Shown piece by piece: positions 37,414-44,649 of a stretch of 64,000 nt of DNA. Under the pieces are notes generated by a model. That model was not told the origin of the DNA and did no database searches. It was given only the letters and a program-made list of their open reading frames with translations. Location of the stretch: assembly GCA_963705835.1 (NCBI GenBank), contig CAVPLC010000082.1:42134-106133 (forward strand). Reading direction: 5' to 3'. This DNA comes from Palsa-504 sp963705835. Its GTDB lineage: Bacteria > Actinomycetota > Actinomycetes > Streptosporangiales > Streptosporangiaceae. Position numbers and translations under genes: made by a program. Position 1 is the stretch's first letter. Every line of letters starts with the position of its first letter.

Positions 37414-38633
37414 GTGAGTGAACTGTCGAAGGTGGCGCTATCGGGGCCGCTGGAGAGATACGCGGAAGGATTCGCGGACGACCTGGCCAGGCAGGGTTAC
37501 GCGGCCAGCGTGGTGGTGATCCACGTGCGCCGGCTGGCGCACGTGAGCCGGTGGCTGGGGGCCAGGGGGCTGGACGCTTCCGCGCTGGACGAGGCGGCCG
37601 GGGAAGCGTTCCTCGCGGACCGGCGGGCGGCGGGGCGCTCGCTCCTGCTGCGGATCGGGTCGCTGGCGCCGCTGCTGGAGTACCTGAGCGGCATCGGGGC
37701 GGCCCCGGCCCCCGGGCCGGTCCCGCCGGCCATGCCGGCGGATGCCCTGCTCGCCCGGTATGCCGGCGTACCTGGCCACCGAACGGGGCCTGTCCGCGAA
37801 GACGATCGCCCGCAACGTGATGGCGCTCCGCCCGTTCCTGGCGGGCCTGGCCCGCGAGGAGCAGCCTGACCTGGGACTGGGCCGGGCTGACCGCCAGGGA
37901 GGTCATGGACTTCGTCGTCGGCCAGTCCCGGCAGCGTCCCGGCACGGTGCCTCACCTGGTGACGGCCCTGCGGTCCCTGCTGCGGTTCCTGCACGTCGGC
38001 GGCGTCACCGCGGCGGGCCTCGCGGACGCGGTCCCGGCGGCGGCCGGGCGGAAGCTGGCCGGCCTGCCGAAGGCGCTGCCCGCGGGGCAGGTGGCCGCGA
38101 TGCTGGCGTCCTGCGACCAGGGCACGGCCCTGGGCCGCCGTGACCTGGCGGTCCTGACGGTGCTGTCCCGCCTCGGGCTGCGCGCCGGCGAGGTCGCGGG
38201 CCTGCGGCTGGAGGACATCGACTGGCACCGCGGCGAGGTCACCGTCACCGGCAAGGGCAGCCGGACCGAGCGGCTCCCGCTGCCCGCCGACGTCGGGACC
38301 GCGATCGTCGCCTACCTGCAAGACGGCCGGCCCCGCAGCGGCCACCGGGAAGTGTTCCTCTGCGACAGGGGCCCGCACCGCGGGATGAGCCGCGGAGCGG
38401 TGACCAACGTGGCGGCCCGGGCCGCCCGCAAGGCCGGGCTCGGCACCGTCCACGCGCACCGCCTGCGCCACAGTGCCGCCGTGGCCATGCTGGACGCCGG
38501 CGGGTCGCTCGCCGAGATCGGCCAGGTCCTCCGGCACAGCCACGCGCTCACCACCGCCATCTACGCGAAAGCCGACGTCACGGCACTGCGCGCCGTGGCA
38601 CGGCCCTGGCCCGGGCAGGAGGCGGCCGCGTGA
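37414..38633 (+). pseudogene. RIT tyrosine recombinase A, two frameshifts
   Basis: First of three integrases. From GTG 37414 (GAGGGGGAAG upstream) it has an N-terminal SAM-like core-binding domain (LERYAEGFADDLARQGYAAS). The frame changes near 37760 (to YLATERGLSAKTIARNVMAL) and near 37865 (to REVMDFVVGQSRQRPGTVPH). The catalytic domain is complete: R in LGLRAGEVAGLRLEDIDW, HRLRHSAAVAML, H in VLRHSHALTTAIYAK with the Tyr nucleophile. Joined length ~406. The stop overlaps gene B. Confidence 0.87.
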
Positions 38634-39556
38634 GCCCGCTGAGAGAAGCGCTGGCCGGCTACCTGAGCGTCCGCCGGGCGCTCGGGTTCAGGCTGGACCG
38701 GGCCGAGAAGCTGATCGGCCAGTTCCTCGACTACCTGGAAGAACGGCAGGCCGGCGTGGTCACCATCGACCACGCGGTCGCCTGGGCGACCGCCCCGGCC
38801 GGGGCAGCGTCCTGGTGGCACGCGCTGCGCCTGTCGGCGGTCCGCCCGTTCGCGTCCTGGCTGCACTCCCTCGACGACGCCCACGAGGTTCCCCCGGCAG
38901 GGCTCATCCCGCACGGGTCGCATCGCGCGGTCCCGTACCTGTATTCCGCCGACGAGATCGGCGCCCTGCTCACGGCGGCCGGCTGCCTGCCCCAGCCGGT
39001 CAGCGCGGCCACCTACCCGGCCCTAATCGGGCTGCTGGCGGCGACCGGCGCCCGGGTCGGGGAACTGCTCGCCCTGGACAACGGCGACTTGGACGCCGAC
39101 CACGGCATCCTGACCGTCCGCAACGGCAAGTCCGGAAAACAGCGGCTGCTCCCGCTCGACCCGACCACCACGGCAGCACTGCTGCGATACCAGCAGGAAC
39201 GGGACCGGCTGCTCCCGCACCGGGCCGGTGACGTCCTGCTCGTGTCCTGCGTCGGCACGCGGCTGGACTATCCCCGGGTCCAGAAAGCGTTCCGCCGCAT
39301 CGCCGCCGACGCCGGAATCACCGCCCGGTCCGCGGCATGCCGGCCAAGAATTCATGATCTGAGGCACGGCTTTGCGGTCAGCAGCCTCCTGGACTGGTAC
39401 CGCCGCGGGGACGACGTCCAGGCCATGCTGCCCCGCCTGTCCACGTATCTGGGACATACCGATCCCCGGCATACCTACTGGTACTTGTCGGCCGCGCCGG
39501 AACTGCTGGCCCTGGCCGCCGAGCGGCTCGAAAACCACCCGGGAGGCATCGCGTGA
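38630..39556 (+). CDS. RIT tyrosine recombinase B
   Basis: Integrase of 308 residues. The N-terminal domain is LSVRRALGFRLDRAEKLIGQ. Catalytic residues are R in GARVGELLALDNGDLD, HDLRH in RIHDLRHGFAVSSLL, and H with Tyr in YLGHTDPRHTYWYLSA. GTG start overlaps gene A by four bases, and its stop overlaps gene C the same way, so all three are translated as a unit. Intact. Confidence 0.93.
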   Translation: MSPLREALAGYLSVRRALGFRLDRAEKLIGQFLDYLEERQAGVVTIDHAVAWATAPAGAASWWHALRLSAVRPFASWLHSLDDAHEVPPAGLIPHGSHRAVPYLYSADEIGALLTAAGCLPQPVSAATYPALIGLLAATGARVGELLALDNGDLDADHGILTVRNGKSGKQRLLPLDPTTTAALLRYQQERDRLLPHRAGDVLLVSCVGTRLDYPRVQKAFRRIAADAGITARSAACRPRIHDLRHGFAVSSLLDWYRRGDDVQAMLPRLSTYLGHTDPRHTYWYLSAAPELLALAAERLENHPGGIA

Positions 39557-40539
39557 GCACCCTCGCCCCGACCCTGCAGGCGTTCTTCACCGACCGGCTG
39601 ATCCGGCAGCGCCACGCCAGCGGCCACACGATCGCCGCCTACCGCGACACGTTCAAGCTCCTGCTGGCCTTCGCCGAGCAGCAGACGGGCAGCGCCCCGT
39701 CGCGGCTGCGGGTCGCCGACCTGGACGCCCCGCTGGTCAGCGCGTTCCTCGACCACCTGGAAACGGTGCGGGGCAACGGCGTCCGCACCCGCAACGCCCG
39801 GCTGGCCGCCGTCCACTCCCTGTTCCGCTACGCCGCGCTCCGCCATCCCGAGGACTCAGCCGTCATCCAGCGGGTCCTGGCCATCCCGCCCAAACGGTTC
39901 GACCGCACGATCATCACCTACCTCAGCGAGAAGGAGACCGACGCGCTGCTCGCCGCCCCCGACCAGTCCACCCGGACCGGCCGCCGCGACCACGCGATGC
40001 TCGCCACGGCCATCCAGACCGGCCTGCGCGCCTCCGAACTGGTCGCCCTGCAGGTGAACGACGTGCACCTGGGCACCGGAGCCCACGTCAGCTGCCTGGG
40101 GAAAGGCCGCAAGCAGAGAATCACCCCGCTGACCGCCAGCACCGTCACCGTTCTAAAGAACTGGCTGGAAGAACGCGCCGACCTGCCTGGCCCGCTGTTC
40201 CCCGCCCGCACCGGCACCCCGCTGAGCCGCGACGCGCTGGAAAGGCGCCTGGCCAAGCACGCGGCGGCCGCCGCAAAGGCGTGCCCGACGCTCGCGGAGA
40301 AGAAAATATCGCCTCACGTCATGCGTCATACGGCGGCCATGCGCTTGCTGGAAGCCGGCGTCGACACCACCGTGATCGCCCTCTGGCTAGGCCACGAGTC
40401 GGTCGTCACCACTCAGGTCTACATTCACGCCGACCTCGCGCTCAAAGAACGGGCGATCGCCAGGACCGCCCCCAAAGACGCGCCACCAGGACGATACCAG
40501 CCGTCCGACGCCGTCATCGCGTTCCTCGACAGCCTTTGA
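39553..40539 (+). CDS. RIT tyrosine recombinase C
   Basis: Integrase of 328 residues. Catalytic set: R in GLRASELVALQVNDVH, SPHVMRHTAAMRLLEAG, and WLGHESVVTTQVYIHAD with the Tyr nucleophile. The N-terminal domain is RQRHASGHTIAAYRDTFKLL. The stop codon lies inside the inner inverted repeat of the element. Intact. Confidence 0.93.
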   Translation: MSTLAPTLQAFFTDRLIRQRHASGHTIAAYRDTFKLLLAFAEQQTGSAPSRLRVADLDAPLVSAFLDHLETVRGNGVRTRNARLAAVHSLFRYAALRHPEDSAVIQRVLAIPPKRFDRTIITYLSEKETDALLAAPDQSTRTGRRDHAMLATAIQTGLRASELVALQVNDVHLGTGAHVSCLGKGRKQRITPLTASTVTVLKNWLEERADLPGPLFPARTGTPLSRDALERRLAKHAAAAAKACPTLAEKKISPHVMRHTAAMRLLEAGVDTTVIALWLGHESVVTTQVYIHADLALKERAIARTAPKDAPPGRYQPSDAVIAFLDSL

Positions 40540-40621
40540 TTATGCCGGGCAAGAGAACGCCACCGTCAACCGCTGCGGCCATTCCGCAGCGGTTGTCGGC
40601 ATAAAAACGGGGTCCGCATAA

Positions 40622-40653
40622 GACGCCTTATGGCGAATTCGCCATAAGGCGTC
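40622..40653. repeat. Perfect 32-bp palindrome at the right RIT end
   Basis: Each arm is 16 bases. It comprises GACGCC, the 20-bp palindrome TTATGGCGAATTCGCCATAA, and GGCGTC. The inner palindrome shares its TTATG start with the RIT termini. It occurs only at the right end, making the element asymmetric. It may be a recombination footprint or a remnant of a second short insertion. Confidence 0.85.
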
Positions 40654-41152
40654 GCCGGTCCACATCTCGTTCGGCGCCGCGCACTCGAAACGCCCGAAGA
40701 CCTCCGGCGGCGTCCCGTCCGGGCGGGTGCGGAGCTCCAGCGTCTCGAAGTGCCGCTGCAGCGTCCGCACCGACGGCGACCAGCCGCACGACTTCTCCAG
40801 GATCCGCCGCACCTGGGCGGCGGTCCGGGCCGGCCTTCTCCCGCTTCAGCCCTGCGGCCATGTCCAGCACGGCCGCGTCCGTGCGGGGCGTGACCTGCCG
40901 CGCCGGCGGGGCCAGCGCCGCGAACCCGCCCTCGCGCCAGGCCCGGATCCACCGGTCGACCGTGCCGCGCGACACCGCCACCGGGTCGCCGAACGGCCCC
41001 TCATGCGCCCGCGACGCGATCTCGCGGACCATCCGGCCGCGCTGCCGCGTGCTCAGGCCCGGGTCGGCGGCCTCCCGGATCAGCCGGTAACGGAACAGCG
41101 CCACCTGCTCGGCCCGCGCCGCCCGCTTGCGCTCCTCTTCAGCCCCGTTCAT
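40648..41152 (-). pseudogene. Mu/TniA-like DDE transposase, N-terminal part
   Basis: Starts MNGAEEERKRAARAEQVALF. Helix-turn-helix segments for end binding follow (STRQRGRMVREIASRAHE; VSRGTVDRWIRAWREGGFAA). After a frameshift near 40840 come RRILEKSCGWSPSVRTLQRH and FGRFECAAPNEMWTGDA, with the first catalytic Asp. The RIT element enters exactly after this Asp-Ala pair. With the 36383-37262 part the transposase is ~450 residues; in its present state it is inactive. Confidence 0.85.
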
Positions 41153-41206
41153 GGGCTCCCTCCTCAGTGAAAACACCAGAAATCAGGCGTCACCGAGGAT
41201 CCCGGC

Positions 41207-41926
41207 TCAGCGGGCCGCCGCCCAGAGCCAGCTCGCGTTGCCCCGTCCGGCCGGCCACGACGGGGCCAGCAGCAGCCCGCACGTCACCGCCGCCGCCAGC
41301 TCCCACCGCGCCACGCCGCTCACGCCGGGCAGCAGCACGGCGGCGGCGGCCGCCGCCGCGACCGCGGCGACCGCGTCCGCCGCCGGCGACCCGGCCGGAG
41401 CCGGAAGAGGCGGATCGGTCACCAGCGACGCCGCCAGCGACGTGAACCGCTCCCGCACCCGGCCCGCGTTCCGCCCCAGCGCCCGCAGCCACCCCCGCAC
41501 CGTCGATTCCGGCCGCCCGAGCAGCCCTGCGATCGCCCGGTGCCCTGACCCCGCGGCCTTAGCCTCCAGCGCCCGGCCGATCACCGCCCCCGCATCCGCC
41601 CGCCTCGACAGCAGCTGCGCAGGCAGGAGAACATGCGTCGCACGGCAGCCCCGGCACCGCGACCGCCGCGGCGTCACCAGCACGTCGTCTCCGCCCAGCT
41701 GCCGGACCGGGCGCGTAACCGCGTTCCCCCACCGCCCGAGCACCCCGCCGCACGACGGGCACGCCAGCTCCCCGTCCCCCAGCTGCCGCTCGACTACATC
41801 CCTGTCACCGTTTACCGTGAGCACGACGCCTCCAAGCGTCAGCCCGCGGCCTTCCCCGGTTACCTCGCCAAAGATCACACGGGGAGGGCCGCACCCATTC
41901 CCGACGTGATCACCGTGCCGTCGCAC
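41207..41926 (-). CDS. Transposon-borne zinc-ribbon/HTH protein (DUF6431-like)
   Basis: A 239-residue protein. Cys pairs CPSCGG (~57-62) and CRGCRATH (~92-99) form a zinc ribbon followed by VLLPAQLLSRRADAG. A homeodomain-like helix-turn-helix follows (GSGHRAIAGLLGRPESTVRG, WLRALGRNAGRVRERF). The C-terminus is Ala-rich with one or two possible membrane helices. Proteins of this type recur beside TniA/TniB-like pairs in actinobacteria. It is the first gene from the right end, so a regulatory or end-binding role is plausible but unproven. Confidence 0.75.
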   Translation of the reverse strand: MRRHGDHVGNGCGPPRVIFGEVTGEGRGLTLGGVVLTVNGDRDVVERQLGDGELACPSCGGVLGRWGNAVTRPVRQLGGDDVLVTPRRSRCRGCRATHVLLPAQLLSRRADAGAVIGRALEAKAAGSGHRAIAGLLGRPESTVRGWLRALGRNAGRVRERFTSLAASLVTDPPLPAPAGSPAADAVAAVAAAAAAAVLLPGVSGVARWELAAAVTCGLLLAPSWPAGRGNASWLWAAAR

Positions 41927-42136
41927 ACCAAAAAGGACAACCCCGAAGGGCTGCCCTCACCACATCCGCAACCTCAGCGACGCCAACCCGCACCTACGTC
42001 GTCATCTCGAATGACCGTGGACACCTGGCCCTGTGAGCCACGCCAACGACCCCAATCGGACCCCGTCGACTGCGCCAACCACACCAGTCCACGATGTCGA
42101 GGGCGGAATTTGAGCCCCGAATTCAAGCCGATGCCA

Positions 42137-42308
42137 GATAACAGCAAGAAGCGTGATCGCTGAAGATCGCCTGGCAGAAATGTTTGTCTTTTGCGTCACG
42201 GGCACGACGCAAAAGACAAACATTTATTTGATCTTGGCCAGCGTATGGTCGGCGACGGCTTCAGCCGTGACCCCGCCCGCATCCGTCGACGGATAACAGC
42301 AAGAAGCG
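42137..42308. repeat. 17-bp direct repeat flanking a hairpin
   Basis: GATAACAGCAAGAAGCG occurs at 42137-42153 and 42292-42308. Between them lies the strong hairpin at 42178-42225. No gene is visible in 42037-42372. The arrangement could be a small non-autonomous element or a duplicated regulatory stretch. Confidence 0.6.
42178..42225. terminator. Perfect 20-bp hairpin downstream of cobD
   Basis: AAATGTTTGTCTTTTGCGTC (42178-42197) pairs exactly with 42206-42225 over an 8-base loop. It lies ~140 bp beyond the original cobD stop (42036) and ~150 bp beyond the end of the minus-strand hydrolase, between convergent genes. It is likely a bidirectional terminator, although the stem is AT-rich compared with its surroundings. 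Confidence 0.6.
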
Positions 42309-42372
42309 GCGCGAGCCGCAGCCTGCCAAGGGCAGGGGCAGGGCAGGGGCAAACCGAATCCTTCACCGGCTC

Positions 42373-43185
42373 TCATGATGCCGCTGCACCGTGATCGGCT
42401 AGCGCGTCGCGGAGCACTGTCGCCCACTCGCCGGTCGCGTCGAGATGCGCGTCGTGCGAGCCGGAGCTCAGCGTCACGTGTCGCGTATGCGGCCTCGCGG
42501 CCACGAATTCGGCCTGCTCATCGGCTGAGAACATGCCGTCGGCGGCGAACACCGCAGTCGTCGGCACCGCGAGGCTGCGCCAGCGCTCCCATTGCTGCTC
42601 GACCACGCCCGCCATGACAGCCTGCATGACGTCAGCCTCGAACGGCGGGACCAGGCCGCCGCCCTTTCCCGGCTCCAGGTGGTCTGCCCAGGATCGGGAC
42701 ATTGCGCTGTCGCCGAGGAACTCCACGGCGTCCGACCGGGATGCGAACGGCAGCGGCCACGACCGGAACCAGTGTCCGAGGCGTCCCGGATCGGTGCCGC
42801 CCGCGACGGTCGCCTCGAGCACGACGAGCCGCTCGACCAGCTCCGGAAGGGCGGCGGCGGCCAGGATCGCGGTGTGGCCGCCCATCGACTGGCCCACCAG
42901 CGTGACCGGCTGACCGGGCGATACGTGACGGACAAGGGCGGCGACGTCGTCCACGAAAGCGGCCCGTGACACGTCGTCAGGCACCCGCGTGCTGGCTCCG
43001 TGCCCGCGCAGGTCGGGAAGCACGAACCTGAACGGGCCGCCGACCGCGTCGGCGGTGGCGATGAACTCATCGCCCGTCCCGGCCAGGCCGTGCAAGGCCA
43101 CGATCACGGGCCCGCCCGCGTTGTTGTCCAGGTAGCTGAGACGAACCTGGCCGCGGGCGACCTCGTTTCGCCGGAACTCGCTCAC
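42373..43185 (-). CDS. Alpha/beta hydrolase
   Basis: Cytosolic hydrolase of 270 residues. The oxyanion-hole region is VIVALHGLAGTGDEF, the nucleophile elbow TLVGQSMGGHTAILAAAALP (Ser), and the acid and His lie in TTAVFAADGMFSADEQ and SGSHDAHLDATGEW. No lid motif identifies the substrate. Intact. Divergent from the antiporter gene. Confidence 0.88.
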   Translation of the reverse strand: MSEFRRNEVARGQVRLSYLDNNAGGPVIVALHGLAGTGDEFIATADAVGGPFRFVLPDLRGHGASTRVPDDVSRAAFVDDVAALVRHVSPGQPVTLVGQSMGGHTAILAAAALPELVERLVVLEATVAGGTDPGRLGHWFRSWPLPFASRSDAVEFLGDSAMSRSWADHLEPGKGGGLVPPFEADVMQAVMAGVVEQQWERWRSLAVPTTAVFAADGMFSADEQAEFVAARPHTRHVTLSSGSHDAHLDATGEWATVLRDALADHGAAAS

Positions 43186-43251
43186 GACGCCACGGTACCG
43201 GCGGCAGGATCGATTCAGGTGGGCAGGCGGCGGGGATCGGGTGGGCGGTGA

Positions 43252-43319
43252 GGTGGAACCACGGTTCGTTCAAAGGAAGGATTGGAGATCTTTTCTTCTG
43301 AACGGACCGTGGTTCCACC
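43252..43319. promoter_or_regulatory. 14-bp inverted repeat upstream of the antiporter
   Basis: GGTGGAACCACGGT (43252-43265) is inverted exactly at 43306-43319, with further imperfect pairing (TCGTTCA/TGAACGG). The 40-base loop contains AT-rich sequence. It lies ~120 bp before the antiporter start and ~65 bp before the hydrolase start, so an operator, attenuator or small element is possible. Confidence 0.5.
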
Positions 43320-43439
43320 CGAATGGCCCGATGAAACGGCCGGCCGACGAGTCGTGACCCACGGCATCCGTGGGTACACCCTGGGTGATCACCGCTCGGG
43401 GGTGCGGATGACTGGATCACGCGCGGCCGGACGGCCATC

Positions 43440-44648
43440 GTGAACGTTCTTCAGGGGCTTAACGATCTGGTAGCGGTCGCGGTGGTGGCCGCGCTCACGC
43501 CGCTGGTGGTCGCCCTGCTGCCGGGACCGAGGATTCCGCAGGTCGTCATCTTCCTGGTGGGCGGCGTCCTGATCGGCCCGCACGTCCTCGGCCTGGCCGA
43601 GACGGGCAGTATCCAGCTGCTGTCCGATGTGGGCCTGGGGTTCCTGTTCCTGCTGGCCGGCTACGAGCTGGACCCGCTGCTGCTGCGGGAGCGGCCGGGG
43701 CGGCTGGCGATCACCGGCTGGCTGATGTCGGCGGTGATCTCCGTGGCAGTGACGGCGCTCCTGTACTCAGCGGGCTACATCAAGGACTTCGTGCCCGTCG
43801 GGCTGGCGCTGACCACCACCGCCCTGGGCACGCTGCTGCCCATCCTGCGGGACAACGGCATGCTCGGCGGCCGGTTCGGCCGGCATATGTTCGCCGCCGG
43901 CGCCGTCGGTGAGCTCTTCCCCATCGTGATCATCGCCGTGTTCCTCACCAAGCGGGGTCATTTCATCGCGCTGGCCTCGGTCGTGGGGGTGGGAGTGCTC
44001 GCTCTCATCTTGTCCACGATCCCGTGGCTGGCCAGCAGCGCCACGGTGCGGCGGATCATCCGGGAGGGCCAGGACGCGACCGGGCAGATCACCTTGCGCT
44101 GGGCCGTGGTGCTGCTGTTCTCGCTGCTCGCCGTCGCGGCCCGGTTCGGGCTCGACGTCGTGCTTGGGGCCTTGCTGGCCGGGATCGTGCTGCGGATCTG
44201 GACCCGCAGGCTCAACCTGGACACCGAGAGCCTTGAGCGAAAGTTCGACGCGGTCGGGTACGGGATCTTCATCCCGATCTTCTTCATCGCGTCGGGGATG
44301 GGCATCGACCTGAAGGCGATCAGCCAGGACCCGCTGCGGGTGCTTGCTCTCTTCGTCCTGCTGCTGGTCGTCCGCGGGCTGCCGTCGATGCTGGTGTACC
44401 GGCATGACCTTAAACCCCGGCAGCGGGTGGAGATGACGTTCATCACGGCGACCTCGCTGCCGCTGCTCATCGCCCTGGCCGACATCGGCCAGCAGGACGG
44501 GGTCATGCTCCCGGCCACCGCCGCCGCCCTGGTCGGCGCGGGCGTGCTGTCGGTCTTGATCTATCCGCTCATCGCTGTCGGGCTGTTCCGCAGCCGCGAT
44601 AAGGCTCCGGTGCAGCCCGACAGCCTCGATGAGGCGCCGGCCTCGTAA
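43440..44648 (+). CDS. Cation/proton antiporter, CPA2 family
   Basis: Membrane exchanger of 402 residues with about twelve hydrophobic helices. Family features include FLVGGVLIGPHVLGLAETGS, GLGFLFLLAGYELDPLLLRE and FGLDVVLGALLAGIVLRIW near the middle. It lacks a C-terminal TrkA-N domain. Likely exchanges Na+ or K+ for H+; specificity is not readable. GTG start at 43440. Intact. Confidence 0.9.
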   Translation: MNVLQGLNDLVAVAVVAALTPLVVALLPGPRIPQVVIFLVGGVLIGPHVLGLAETGSIQLLSDVGLGFLFLLAGYELDPLLLRERPGRLAITGWLMSAVISVAVTALLYSAGYIKDFVPVGLALTTTALGTLLPILRDNGMLGGRFGRHMFAAGAVGELFPIVIIAVFLTKRGHFIALASVVGVGVLALILSTIPWLASSATVRRIIREGQDATGQITLRWAVVLLFSLLAVAARFGLDVVLGALLAGIVLRIWTRRLNLDTESLERKFDAVGYGIFIPIFFIASGMGIDLKAISQDPLRVLALFVLLLVVRGLPSMLVYRHDLKPRQRVEMTFITATSLPLLIALADIGQQDGVMLPATAAALVGAGVLSVLIYPLIAVGLFRSRDKAPVQPDSLDEAPAS

Positions 44649-44649
44649 C

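Larger units (their letters stand above)
37263..40621. mobile_element. Recombinase-in-trio (RIT) element
   Basis: Three consecutive tyrosine-recombinase genes, joined by two 4-base GTGA overlaps, lie between long inverted repeats. The outer repeat spans 37261-37304 and 40580-40623 (43 of 44 match) and begins TTATGCGGACCCCG. An inner 11-bp pair is CGGCATAATCA at 37336-37346 and its inverse at 40537-40547, which contains the stop of the third gene. This is the known RIT layout. It splits the DDE transposase of the host transposon. Confidence 0.93.
35191..42023. mobile_element. Tn402/Tn5053-like transposon carrying a nested RIT element
   Basis: Ends begin TGTGCACGGCCATTC (35191) and, inverted at 42023, TGTCCACGGTCATTC. 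Over ~27 bases they match except at about five positions. A 5-bp duplication CCTGG flanks it (35186-35190; 42024-42028). TGT...ACA ends and 5-bp duplications are shared by Tn7/Tn402/Tn552/Mu relatives. Genes, all minus: a zinc-ribbon HTH protein, a DDE transposase, a small Ala-rich protein and a TniB-like ATPase. No TniQ or resolvase is seen. The 6833 bp include the ~3.36-kb RIT insertion, so the original was ~3.4 kb. Confidence 0.93.
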
